NCBI GenBank assembly: GCA_013289585.1
Contig: JABCZR010000001.1
Coordinates: 1 to 64,000, forward strand
Reading direction: 5' to 3'
Length of the DNA stretch: 64,000 bases
Source of the DNA: Acidobacteriota bacterium
GTDB taxonomy: Bacteria; Acidobacteriota; Terriglobia; Acidiferrales; UBA7541
Shown: positions 44,456-52,623 of the stretch, piece after piece
Layout: the number at the start of each line of letters is the position of its first letter
How positions within the stretch are numbered: the first letter of the stretch is position 1
Notes under the pieces: model-generated
The model's database searches: none
The model's input: only the letters and a program-made list of their open reading frames with translations
What the model was told of the DNA's origin: nothing
Position numbers and translations under genes: made by a program

Positions 44456-45880
44456 ATGAATAGGCGGCAGGTCGAATACTACGGACGTTCGTTGAGTTCT
44501 ATTTTGTGCGCTCTCGCCATTCTTTTGTTCGCCACTGCGACGGCTTCCGCACAGAAACCGTTGCCGCGTGATCCGGCGGAGCCCGCGCAGGGAAAACCGC
44601 ATCCCAGGATTTTGCCGCGGCCTGCGGGAAGCATTCCGCGGGCGTCGGTGGATGAGAAATCGATGCGCGCGCTGATCGGAAAACTGGTGGCTTGCGGGAC
44701 GCGGCTGACGCTTTCCTCGTGGGATGACCTGAAGCGCGGGGCTGGATGCGGGCGCGATGCAATCGCTGCGCGGTTCAACGAAATCGCGAAAGATTCGAAT
44801 GGAAAACTGCAGGTGGTGGTGGATAAATTCGAATCCACTTCGGAACGAACCTCTGGCAAACCGATGCCGCTCGAAAACGTCTACGGGATTCTTCCCGGTT
44901 CCGACCCCCAGCTGGCGAAAACGATTTTCATTGTCTCCGGGCATTTTGATTCACGGCCTTCGAATGTGATGGATCCGACCGCGGACGCTCCTGGCGCGGA
45001 CGATGATGCTTCCGGCGTGGCCGTCAGCGTGGAGTGCGCGCGGTTGTTGAGCAAGGCGGGGGCCAACGGGCGTGGGACGTATCGCGCGACGATACTTTTT
45101 GCGGCCGTTTCGGGTGAAGAGCAGGGATTGCTTGGCGCCACACACCTTCTGGAGTGGACGAAACAGCAGGGCTATACCGTTGGGGGAATGCTTGATGATG
45201 ACATCGTCGGCGCCGATCCCGCACCCGGTGCGCCTCATCGCGTGCGGCTCTTTTCCGGAAATGGCGAGATCGATGATGCGGATTCACCTTCGCGGGAATT
45301 GGCGCGAGCGGTCGAAGAAATCGACGGCCGCCCGGCGATTCGAATGATCTTCCGTGTGGACCGCTATGGGCGCGGTGGCGATCACTATCCTTTTTACAAA
45401 GCGGGGCTTCCCGCGGTGCGCTTCACGGAACCTCTCGAGGACTACAATCACCAGCATCAAACTCCGCGCACGGAAAACGGCGTCGAGTACGGAGACTTCG
45501 AGAAGTATCTGAACTTTACGTTTATGGGTGATGTGGCGCGCGACAACGCGGAAGCGTTACGCCAGCTCGCGCTGGCGCCGGCTCCCCCGACGAATGTGAA
45601 ACTGACTGGAGCCGTCTCGCCGGACGCGAAAGTGTCCTGGGCAGCCGGGGATGATCCCGAGCGCGCGGGATTCGAAATCCTGTGGCGCGAGACGACCGAT
45701 GCGCGCTGGACGGTTTATGATTTTGCAACCGCGCCTGGCGAAACGGTTTTGAAGGGCGTTTCTACCGACAATCATTTTTTTGCCGTGCGCGCCGTGGGCA
45801 AAAATGGCGCGCGGTCCATCGCGGTCCCGACGGAAATCGAGCGCCGGCCTCCGCCACTTTCTACGCCGAGCAAACAATAG
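44456..45880 (+). CDS. Secreted M28 family peptidase with C-terminal fibronectin III-like domain
   Basis: About 474 aa. The ATG at 44456 gives a signal peptide ending TASA-Q. The open frame runs 178 codons further upstream but overlaps another gene and lacks family features. The zinc site residues are His in VSGHFDSR, Asp in GADDDASGVAVSVE, Glu-Glu in AVSGEEQGLLGAT, Asp in MLDDDIVG and His in DYNHQHQTPR. The last 100 residues (PTNVKLTGAVSPDAKVSW ... VYDFATAPGETV ... FFAVRAVGKNG) form a fibronectin III-like beta domain. It is likely a periplasmic or extracellular aminopeptidase. This is the second M28 gene in the window. Confidence 0.88.
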   Translation: MNRRQVEYYGRSLSSILCALAILLFATATASAQKPLPRDPAEPAQGKPHPRILPRPAGSIPRASVDEKSMRALIGKLVACGTRLTLSSWDDLKRGAGCGRDAIAARFNEIAKDSNGKLQVVVDKFESTSERTSGKPMPLENVYGILPGSDPQLAKTIFIVSGHFDSRPSNVMDPTADAPGADDDASGVAVSVECARLLSKAGANGRGTYRATILFAAVSGEEQGLLGATHLLEWTKQQGYTVGGMLDDDIVGADPAPGAPHRVRLFSGNGEIDDADSPSRELARAVEEIDGRPAIRMIFRVDRYGRGGDHYPFYKAGLPAVRFTEPLEDYNHQHQTPRTENGVEYGDFEKYLNFTFMGDVARDNAEALRQLALAPAPPTNVKLTGAVSPDAKVSWAAGDDPERAGFEILWRETTDARWTVYDFATAPGETVLKGVSTDNHFFAVRAVGKNGARSIAVPTEIERRPPPLSTPSKQ

Positions 45881-45912
45881 ATATTGGTTGGCCGCTTGCG
45901 CTTGAGGGGAAG

Positions 45913-46353
45913 CTACTTCCCGGCTATACCTTCGGCGATTCCCGCTGCGATTGGCACTTTAAAGAGTTCGTGCTGAAACGCCTTGACCATGAGAAGCACC
46001 CACAGAACGAATGCCGTCAAACCGATCAGCATGGAAACAGCGGCCCATAGACCGAAACCGAGCAAGCCACTGACCCCGAAGACCATTCCCACGCCGATTC
46101 GAAGAATCATCAGGCCGCCGAAGACCACAATCGATTGCGCGGCGTGGAACTTCACGAAGGGCCGCTTGTCGATCAGCAAAAAAATGATTCCGGTGACCCA
46201 GCCGACAGCGTAGCAGAGCAATCCGGCCACGTTCTCCGCAAGTCCCTCGCTCGAAGGAGCCGCGACAACTGCCCCGGCACTCTGGCTCGTACCGCACTTC
46301 GGACAGAAAGCCGCACCGCCAACATCTGCGCCGCACGCGCTGCAGAACGCCAT
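45913..46353 (-). CDS. Zinc-ribbon plus DUF4870-like membrane protein
   Basis: 146 aa. The N-terminal zinc ribbon has two CxxC pairs (CSACGADVGGAAFCPKCG). After a Ser/Ala linker comes a DUF4870-like membrane domain with three helices: VAGLLCYAVGWVTGIIFLLID, VFGGLMILRIGVGMVFG and MLIGLTAFVLWVLLMVKAF. RPFVKFHAAQSIV is a DUF4870 hallmark. The ATG at 46353 is supported by GGGAGGAAC; the frame extends 14 codons upstream without merit. The role of the family is unknown. Confidence 0.85.
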   Translation of the reverse strand: MAFCSACGADVGGAAFCPKCGTSQSAGAVVAAPSSEGLAENVAGLLCYAVGWVTGIIFLLIDKRPFVKFHAAQSIVVFGGLMILRIGVGMVFGVSGLLGFGLWAAVSMLIGLTAFVLWVLLMVKAFQHELFKVPIAAGIAEGIAGK

Positions 46354-46465
46354 GGTTGTTCCTCCCAAAAGTCTGGAACGCGCGAAGCGTAACAAAATCG
46401 TTGGGAGGGCGCAATGAACAAAGCTGCCGTTGCAGCGGCCCGCACCGGGTGAGTAGTAATCAGAG

Positions 46466-46486
46466 ATCAGTGATCAGTGATCAGTG
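46466..46486. repeat. Short tandem repeat, three 7-bp units (ATCAGTG)
   Basis: ATCAGTG is repeated three times without a break in an intergenic stretch, preceded by AATCAGAG, which looks like a decayed unit. Confidence 0.85.
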
Positions 46487-46593
46487 AGAGGCACCAGGAA
46501 TTAGGAGCGGATGAGCAGAGAGAATTCGCGGACGATAAACGCGGGATATTTGGATTGCCTGCAACTGCAACGAACAGTTGCCTCGCAAACGAA

Positions 46594-46623
46594 AACGGCT
46601 GACAGCAACCGCTGCCAGCCGTT
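46594..46623 (-). terminator. Terminator-like hairpin for the Gly-rich gene
   Basis: Arms AACGGCTG-CAGC and GCTG-CAGCCGTT with one internal mismatch and a 4-nt loop. On the minus strand the stem ends in CCGTTTTCG. It lies 31 nt downstream of the stop of the minus-strand gene at 46655-47242. Confidence 0.65.
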
Positions 46624-46654
46624 CCAGTTCTAGGTTGAAGATAGACGGGGCGAA

Positions 46655-47242
46655 TTACTGATGCCCGCCGCCGTGAGATCCGCCGCCCTGGTTGCCGTGA
46701 GAGTTTCCGCCCCCGCGACCGCCCTGGTTTCTACCGCCACCCGAGCTGCGGCCATTTCCGCCATGCCCGGAATTACCATTGCCGCCGTGGGCAAAGTTTC
46801 CGTTGCCGCGCCCAGAATTGTCGCCGTTGTACCCGGAGTTGCCATTGCCGCGACCGTTGTATCCGTTGTTGCTGTTGGAGTTGCCGTGGCCATAGTAGCT
46901 GTTGCCACCACGGTAGTAACCGTTGCCGTTATAGCCGCGATTGTAGCCGCCTCCGCGTCCGTTATAGCCGTAACCACCACGGCCATAGTAGCCGTGATAC
47001 CACGGGCCAGCGCCGACAAAGACACCGCCGACGAAGTAGTTGGCACCGTAGAAGCCATACGGTGCGCATGCGTAGGGGTACGAGTCATAGTAACCGTACG
47101 AGCAGACGGGAGCCGCACCGACGTAGCCGTAACCAGGGCCATAACCGGGGCCGACTCCGATGCCGACGGAAACTTGAGCCTTGGAGTAACTTGCGGTAAG
47201 CATGAAAATGCCGAGTAAAGCGAAATATCTTAGGTAGCGCAT
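46655..47242 (-). CDS. Gly/Asn/Tyr-rich secreted low-complexity protein
   Basis: 195 aa. A signal peptide (MRYLRYFALLGIFMLTASYSKAQ) precedes a short structured-looking part (VSVGIGVGPGYGPGYGYVGAAPVCSYGYYDSYPYACAPYGFYG) with two Cys. The rest is almost entirely Gly, Asn, Tyr, Ser and His repeats (GNGNSG, GYNGRG, GGGSHGGG). The ATG at 47242 has AAAGGTC upstream, and a terminator follows. It is likely exported; composition resembles adhesive or surface-coat proteins, but the function is unknown. Confidence 0.75.
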   Translation of the reverse strand: MRYLRYFALLGIFMLTASYSKAQVSVGIGVGPGYGPGYGYVGAAPVCSYGYYDSYPYACAPYGFYGANYFVGGVFVGAGPWYHGYYGRGGYGYNGRGGGYNRGYNGNGYYRGGNSYYGHGNSNSNNGYNGRGNGNSGYNGDNSGRGNGNFAHGGNGNSGHGGNGRSSGGGRNQGGRGGGNSHGNQGGGSHGGGHQ

Positions 47243-47442
47243 TTTAGACCTTTCGTCAGATCCGGAAGACCTGTTCTACACCTAACTGGATCTGAAAGGC
47301 CTACTGGCGCCTCAGGTTAGTCTGAAGCGTCCCCTGTATTTCTTTAAACCCCAACGCCCGGAAAGAGTTGCAAGCCTCTTTCTCCGCTCAAAATGCGCAT
47401 TAACAGCGGCAAATCATTGAAGAGCCGGAGCGACTCCAGGTC

Positions 47443-47928
47443 CTAATGCTGCGGCGGTGCGACTTGTTGAGCAAAAGTGATGAAATGGCCGCCGGGGTCC
47501 TGGACGGCGAATTCCTTCATGCCGTAGAACGCGGTGCGGACGGGCATAACGATTTTTGCGTTTTTCATGGCGGCGAGCGTGGCATCGAAATCGTCGACTT
47601 CCATGTAGAGATAGGTGGGACCTTTCCTGGCCTCAGCGGACATGGAAGGCGGTGCGTCTTTTTCCACGCTCGTATAAGTCTGGTACATCACTTCGGCGGC
47701 GCCTTTCTGGAAAGTGACAAAACCGATTTTGTTGCCGTCGGGAACTTCGATGGTCTTGGTGAAGCCGAGGCGATCGACCCAGAAGGGCACGAGGGGCTCG
47801 ATTTCCCTGACGAGCAAGACCGGGGTGATGCGTTTGACGTTCATGGATTTTTTCTCCTGAGATTGATTGGCGTGCAGAAAAACGAACCCGAAAAAAAGCG
47901 CAAAAACCGCGAGTGCGAATGGGCGCAT
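47443..47928 (-). CDS. VOC (glyoxalase/bleomycin-resistance) family protein, possibly exported
   Basis: 161 aa from ATG 47928. The VOC fold covers ITPVLLVREIEPLVPFWVDRLGF, GNKIGFVTFQKGAAEVMYQT, TYLYMEVDDFDATLAAM and KEFAVQDPGGHFITFAQQ. The first 24 residues (MRPFALAVFALFFGFVFLHANQ) look like a signal peptide, unusual for this family. A second ATG at 47844 begins exactly at the VOC domain and has its own AGGAG about 9 nt upstream, as does the first (AAGGAG). Two products are possible. The substrate is unknown. It is divergent from the HhH-padR operon, with a palindromic operator between. Confidence 0.82.
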   Translation of the reverse strand: MRPFALAVFALFFGFVFLHANQSQEKKSMNVKRITPVLLVREIEPLVPFWVDRLGFTKTIEVPDGNKIGFVTFQKGAAEVMYQTYTSVEKDAPPSMSAEARKGPTYLYMEVDDFDATLAAMKNAKIVMPVRTAFYGMKEFAVQDPGGHFITFAQQVAPPQH

Positions 47929-47942
47929 GGCGGGTTTTCTCC

Positions 47943-47971
47943 TTGACGCGGCAACTAGTCTAATTTAGACT
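47943..47971 (+). promoter_or_regulatory. Promoter of the HhH-padR operon
   Basis: TTGACG (47943-47948) and TAGACT (47966-47971) are separated by 17 nt, a good sigma70-type match. The -10 hexamer falls inside the palindrome at 47953-47975, so a repressor there would block RNA polymerase. Confidence 0.65.
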
Positions 47972-47975
47972 AGTT
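47953..47975. promoter_or_regulatory. PadR operator candidate (23-bp perfect palindrome)
   Basis: Arms AACTAGTCTAA and TTAGACTAGTT with a single central T. It covers the promoter between the divergent VOC and HhH-padR genes. Its AT-rich dyad is of the type bound by PadR dimers. Autoregulation by the PadR protein encoded downstream is inferred. Confidence 0.7.
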
Positions 47976-48016
47976 AAAGAGTAGGAAACGGCACATTCCA
48001 AGTCAAGGAGATTTTT

Positions 48017-48301
48017 ATGGCCAAACCCAACCGTCAGCTTACCGATCTCATCTCCATCGGGCCGGCGATGCTTCGCGATTTCGAGCTGCTGGGGATTCGC
48101 AGCGTGGCGCAACTGGCCCGGCAGAATCCGCGGCGGCTCTACGACAAATTGGGACGCGTGGCGCGGCACCATCAGGATGTCTGCGTGCTAGACACGTTTT
48201 GCGCGGCGGTGGCGCAGGCGCGGAATCCGAAGTTAGCGGTTGAAAAATGCCAGTGGTGGTATTGGAGCAGAAAGAGGAAACAGGAAGAAAAGGGAAAGTA
48301 G
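48017..48301 (+). CDS. Helix-hairpin-helix protein, Cdd1-like
   Basis: 94 aa. The first 75 residues match Cdd1/TfoX-C-like helix-hairpin-helix proteins: LTDLISIGPAMLRDFELLGIRSVAQLARQNPRRLYDKL, then DVCVLDTFCAAVAQARNP and WWYWSRKRK. Such HhH motifs usually bind DNA non-specifically, but this small family has no defined function. The ATG at 48017 has AAGGAG upstream. The padR gene begins 3 nt after its stop, so they are translated from one mRNA. Confidence 0.85.
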   Translation: MAKPNRQLTDLISIGPAMLRDFELLGIRSVAQLARQNPRRLYDKLGRVARHHQDVCVLDTFCAAVAQARNPKLAVEKCQWWYWSRKRKQEEKGK

Positions 48302-48304
48302 AAA

Positions 48305-48973
48305 ATGGAAAATAGAAACCCGAAAAGCGAAATTCGGAAAGCGAGGACTCCGCAACTCCGGCGCAAGAGCCCGGTCGCGAGAAGTGTAGGACTGACGACG
48401 CCGGATCTGGTGCTGCTGAGCTTGTTGGCGGAACGGCCGATGCACGGGTATCAGGCAAACCTGGAGCTGGAGCGGCGGGAGATCCGGGATTGGGCGGAGA
48501 TTTCGCGGCCGCAGATTTATTACTCGCTGGAAAAATTGGCGCGTGCGGGCTTGATTCGCGCTTTGGAAACGGACGAGCCCGCAGCGGGTCCGGAGCGCAG
48601 CACGTTTGAGACGACGGAGAAGGGACGCGAAGTGCTCGCAGATGCTTTAGAACAGGCGGGCTGGACCACAAAGAGAGAGCACCCGCCTTTTTTGACTTGG
48701 ATGGCGCTTTCCTGGCAGGCGCGGCCGGGAGTTTTTCGGAATCAGTTGAAGCAAAGACGGAAATTTTTGCTGAAAGAGATCGCGAGAGAAAAGAAGACTC
48801 TGCTGTCGATTTACGGCGAGGTCGGCCACAAGTATCACGAGGCGGTATGGATGGTGGGCCTAATGCTCGACCTGATGCGAGCGGAAGTGCTGTGGACGAA
48901 GCGATTGGAGCGCGAGCTAGCGCGAAGGGCAAACGCCCTCTATCCGCAGTTCGCGGAAGGATTGCCCCAGTGA
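48305..48973 (+). CDS. PadR-family transcription regulator
   Basis: 222 aa. The winged helix lies near residues 30-110: TTPDLVLLSLLAERPMHGYQANLEL, then RPQIYYSLEKLARAGLIRALE and the wing RSTFETTEKGREVL. The C-terminal half is the Vir_act_alpha_C-like helical dimerisation domain (QLKQRRKFLLKEIAREKKTL, ALTKRLERELARR-like end). The first 25 residues are a basic extension. It follows the HhH gene by 3 nt. The palindrome at the operon promoter is its likely target. PadR proteins usually respond to small aromatic or toxic compounds; the ligand here is unknown. Confidence 0.88.
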   Translation: MENRNPKSEIRKARTPQLRRKSPVARSVGLTTPDLVLLSLLAERPMHGYQANLELERREIRDWAEISRPQIYYSLEKLARAGLIRALETDEPAAGPERSTFETTEKGREVLADALEQAGWTTKREHPPFLTWMALSWQARPGVFRNQLKQRRKFLLKEIAREKKTLLSIYGEVGHKYHEAVWMVGLMLDLMRAEVLWTKRLERELARRANALYPQFAEGLPQ

Positions 48974-49015
48974 AATGGCGCGGCCGCACTAAGAATCCGG
49001 AATGCATGAACCAGA

Positions 49016-50926
49016 TTACGGCGGCAGACCAACGCGGCGGAGCAAGTCCGCGAATCGCGGGTCAGTTCGCAGGGGGTCGAACAGGCGGTCCTCTTTAATT
49101 ATCATCAAGCCCCAATCGGTGCTCACGACGTCGCGATGCAGGTAGGCCTGCTCCAGCCAATAAAAAGCGCGGTCCTTGTCACCTGAAGCCAAGTGAGCAT
49201 AGGCCATGTTCTCCGGGGCAAATGCTTTATTGGCTGCGTAGAGATTCTCCAACAACTTGGCATACTCGCGCATCGCTCCCCGGTAGCCGGAAACCACAAA
49301 TCCACGATGCACATCGGCCGCGCTTTCTGGAAAGCCCCACAGGGTCAACGCCGCTTCTAGTTCCTGGACAGCTTCCTTGTACATTCCCATTTCCGCATAG
49401 TTTCGAAAGAGGAGGTAAGACCCAGCGCTATCGTTTGGATGGAGTTCGACCATCCGCTGGAGCAACTCAATGGCACGCCTGTGCTCGCCCCGCATTTCCA
49501 GAATGTGTGATAGGCGCTCTTCGTTGGGATCTAAGCCCTGGGAAATCTCGCCCTCCTTCAAGGCTTCGTCCAGCCGTCCCATGGCAGCGTGCAATATACC
49601 CAATCCATACAAGGACGAGGCACGGTTAGGATTGAGGGCGACGGCACGGCGATAGTCTTGTTCCGCTCCCTCCCAGTCCAAATCGTGCCACTTCATTTTT
49701 CCCAAAATGCCCCACGGCTCTGAGGAATTGGCGTCGAGCGCCAAGGCTCTCTCGGCTGCTCTTTTCCTGATGGCAATGTCATCCCTGGTCGCGAGCCGCA
49801 GGTCGTCATGTGCGTTCGCCAAGCCAATGTACGCGGGGGCGAAGTCAGAATCGGCGTCGATGGCCTGCTGGAAGTACTGCGCCGCCGCACGTTTTTCGTC
49901 GTCACTGATGCTCCACACTCCTCGAGCGAGGTAGTAGTTGCCCCGAAGATATGCGTCGAGAGCCTTAGAGTTTGCCGGCCCCGACCGGCGAAGCGGTTTC
50001 TGGCTCTCTCCCCCAATCTGCCCATGGACTCGCTCAACGATCTCCTGTGCCAAGTCTCGCTCGAGCGCGAAGGCATCGCGCATGTCGCGCTCGTAGCTAT
50101 TGGCCCATAGGTGCTTGTCCTCAGGGACCTGGATCAGCCGTGCAGTAATGCGCACGCGGTCGCCCGAGCGCTGCACCGTCCCTTCGATGATCCCGTCCAC
50201 ATTGAGTTCGCGCGCGATTTCCGGCAGCGTCTTGTCAGTATTTTTGTAGTGCATGACGGAGGTGCGGGAAATGATCTTCAGAGAACCAACCTGCGCGAGG
50301 TCTGTGATGAGCGCATCGGTCATTCCATCCGAAAAATACTCCTGGGCGGGGTCGCCCGAGAGGTTCTGCAGAGGCAACACCGCCAGCGATTGAATCCGTG
50401 GCGGGGCGCTTTTCCCCAATAAACGGTCCCGAGTCCCGCCCACGTTGAAACCAGCCACCGAGACAACCGCGGCCATCACGCCAGCCCCCAGCATATAGCC
50501 CCACGCGAACTTCTTCCTTGGTGTTGTCGGCGTACTTGTTAGTGGGAGCATTGCCGGAATGGTGACGCCTGTTGTCTGGTTGGCCCCTGTGACCGTTCCG
50601 ATGAAGCGATACCCCCGCCTCGCCAGTGTCTCGATGTAACGAGGCTCCCCGGCATCATCCCCCAGGGCTTCGCGCAATTTCTTTACGGCATTGTTCAAAC
50701 CGTGATCGAAATCCACGAAAGTATCGGCGGGCCAGATGCACTTCTGCAGCTCTTCGCGGGCGACAACCCGACCTGAGCGCTCCAGCAAAATCTGAAGGAC
50801 TTGGAAGGGCTGAACCTGGAGTCTAATACGGATGCCGTGCTTGCGCAGTTCACCGGAGTTCAAGTCGACTTCATAGTCGCCGAACTGAATGAGCGCCTGG
50901 GATGAGCCGGGCGGCGACACACTCAC
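49016..50926 (-). CDS. Winged-helix (OmpR/CadC-type) regulator with membrane helix and TPR domain
   Basis: 636 aa. Residues about 15-110 are a Trans_reg_C DNA-binding domain (FGDYEVDLNSGELRKHG, LLERSGRVVAREELQKCIWP, IETLARRGYRFIG). A single membrane helix (GYMLGAGVMAAVVSVAGFNV) follows at about 143-165. Next is a FlgO/adenylate-cyclase-associated-like region (SLAVLPLQNLSGDPAQEYFSDGMTDALI) that ends around residue 295. The C-terminal half carries several TPRs. The GTG at 50926 is used. Such proteins are CadC-like one-component sensors common in acidobacteria. The divergent HAF-repeat gene is a candidate target. Confidence 0.88.
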   Translation of the reverse strand: MSVSPPGSSQALIQFGDYEVDLNSGELRKHGIRIRLQVQPFQVLQILLERSGRVVAREELQKCIWPADTFVDFDHGLNNAVKKLREALGDDAGEPRYIETLARRGYRFIGTVTGANQTTGVTIPAMLPLTSTPTTPRKKFAWGYMLGAGVMAAVVSVAGFNVGGTRDRLLGKSAPPRIQSLAVLPLQNLSGDPAQEYFSDGMTDALITDLAQVGSLKIISRTSVMHYKNTDKTLPEIARELNVDGIIEGTVQRSGDRVRITARLIQVPEDKHLWANSYERDMRDAFALERDLAQEIVERVHGQIGGESQKPLRRSGPANSKALDAYLRGNYYLARGVWSISDDEKRAAAQYFQQAIDADSDFAPAYIGLANAHDDLRLATRDDIAIRKRAAERALALDANSSEPWGILGKMKWHDLDWEGAEQDYRRAVALNPNRASSLYGLGILHAAMGRLDEALKEGEISQGLDPNEERLSHILEMRGEHRRAIELLQRMVELHPNDSAGSYLLFRNYAEMGMYKEAVQELEAALTLWGFPESAADVHRGFVVSGYRGAMREYAKLLENLYAANKAFAPENMAYAHLASGDKDRAFYWLEQAYLHRDVVSTDWGLMIIKEDRLFDPLRTDPRFADLLRRVGLPP

Positions 50927-51111
50927 TTGCCTCGATCGCGCATTTCTCCCTCAGACTGGTTTCAATCCTGAGATGTTCATTCTCTCCAAACGTCCCAATC
51001 AAATCAAGAACTTAGACGGATACCTACTAAGGAGAAAAAGAAGATTGGCCGCGGATTGACGGCGCGCATTCCGGGTGAGATTTCTTGCGACTGCAACAAC
51101 AGGAGGCCAAA

Positions 51112-52494
51112 ATGAAGTCAAGGATATTGAAATCCATTGTCGCAATTACGGCGTTCGCCACTCTGCCAATTTCGCTTCAGCTCCATGGACAAAGTGGGCA
51201 GTCTAGCACCGGCCGGATTCATTATTCTGTTATTAGCCTGGGGACTTTTGGCGGTTCGGCCAGCAATGGCTACGGCGGTCCTAACGACCGAGGTTGGGTC
51301 ACGGGTGATGCCAACCTGCCGGGTGACCAGAACGAGCATGCTTTCCTGTGGCGCAACGGCGTAATGACCGATTTGGGCGCCCTCGGTGGCCCGAATAGCT
51401 CTGTGTCCTTCCCGGTCAAGGACGACATAGGTCTCATTGTGGGGCTTGCCCAAACTGCTACCGTTGATCCTTTGGGCGAGTTCTGGGGTGCAGCTTACGT
51501 TTGTACGACCGTCAGCTGCCAAGGGTTCCAGAACTTGGAGCGCGGCTTCCTGTGGCATGAGGGCGTCATGACCGCGCTACCCACGCTTGGCGGCAATTAC
51601 AGTGGAGCCTTGGGAGTCAACAACCTGGGCCAAGTTGTCGGGGTGGCGGAAACCGCGATTCAAGATCCAAACTGCGCTCCTCCCCAAGTGTTCGACTTTG
51701 AGGCTGTGATCTGGGGACCTCGACCTAACCAGATTCAAGTGCTCCCCGTATTCCCTGGCGACTCCGTCGCCGCGGCTTCGGCGATCAACAACAAGAGCCA
51801 GGTTGTCGGCACGTCGGGCATCTGCGCCGTCCCAACGTCCTTCGCCCTCGGCGTTCACCCCGTGCTGTGGCAACACGGCACAGTGACCGACCTGGGAGGC
51901 TTCGGCGGGCTGATGTTCAACGCAGCCATCGCCATCAATAATGCGGGGCAGGTGGTCGGCCAGTCGGATCTGCCGGGCGACACTACCACACATGCCTTCT
52001 TCTGGCAGAACGGCATAATGACCGACCTCGGAACACTTCCGGGGGACTCGTACAGCACCGCCAACGACATCAACGATAAGGGCCAAGTGGTAGGGGTCTC
52101 GTGCGATGCAACCTTCAGCGTCTGCCGAGCGTTCCTTTGGGAAAACGGTGTGATGACGGATCTCAATACACTCATTTCCAGCAACTCGCCGCTGTACTTG
52201 ACCTACGGCGCAGGCATCAATGATCGAGGAGAAATTACAGGGAGCGCCTGCGTTCTGTCCAACGGCGCGTGCACCAACGAGGTCCCCGCGTTCTTGGCAA
52301 TCCCATGCGGTCAAAGCGATACGAACAACGAGGAATGTCAGGACGCTGTTGAGGAGGGACGATCTGGCGCCAGCGTACGCCCGGCCGCGGTTCTGCCCCA
52401 AACCATGCGCGAGCAGCTTCGGCTGCATCGAGCCTTCGGACGTTTCGGAAGTAGGCCGAGAGGCAGTAGTGATCCAATTACACCGTCACCGTGA
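51112..52494 (+). CDS. HAF-repeat secreted protein
   Basis: About 460 aa. The ATG at 51112 has AGGAGG 5-6 nt upstream, giving a signal peptide ending LHGQ. Six HAF-type repeats are visible, with cores such as HAFLWRNGVMTDLGALGG, RGFLWHEGVMTALPTLGG, PVLWQHGTVTDLGGFGG, HAFFWQNGIMTDLGTLPG and RAFLWENGVMTDLNTL, plus a diverged one (VIWGPRPNQIQVLPVFPG). INNKGQVVG-like blades alternate with them. It is likely a beta-propeller exported to the surface. The last 50 residues are Arg/Ala-rich and do not resemble the repeats. Function is unknown. Confidence 0.85.
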   Translation: MKSRILKSIVAITAFATLPISLQLHGQSGQSSTGRIHYSVISLGTFGGSASNGYGGPNDRGWVTGDANLPGDQNEHAFLWRNGVMTDLGALGGPNSSVSFPVKDDIGLIVGLAQTATVDPLGEFWGAAYVCTTVSCQGFQNLERGFLWHEGVMTALPTLGGNYSGALGVNNLGQVVGVAETAIQDPNCAPPQVFDFEAVIWGPRPNQIQVLPVFPGDSVAAASAINNKSQVVGTSGICAVPTSFALGVHPVLWQHGTVTDLGGFGGLMFNAAIAINNAGQVVGQSDLPGDTTTHAFFWQNGIMTDLGTLPGDSYSTANDINDKGQVVGVSCDATFSVCRAFLWENGVMTDLNTLISSNSPLYLTYGAGINDRGEITGSACVLSNGACTNEVPAFLAIPCGQSDTNNEECQDAVEEGRSGASVRPAAVLPQTMREQLRLHRAFGRFGSRPRGSSDPITPSP

Positions 52495-52623
52495 CAGCCA
52501 CGGTTCAGTAAGAAGAGGCTAATTTATCGGCTAGGGCTTCGTTGCCGGGGAGTTGCCGGCGCAGCAAGCTGGTGATTCGCATCGCTTCGGCAACCCCCCG
52601 AAGATGGCAAGATGAACTCGCCT

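Noticed and set aside
46661-47218. Val/Ala-rich plus-strand frame opposite the Gly-rich protein gene
   Set aside because: Low-complexity mirror of the minus-strand repeats; no start signal or family match.
49693-50504. Small overlapping frames within the TPR regulator gene
   Set aside because: Out-of-frame shadows without ribosome sites or motifs.
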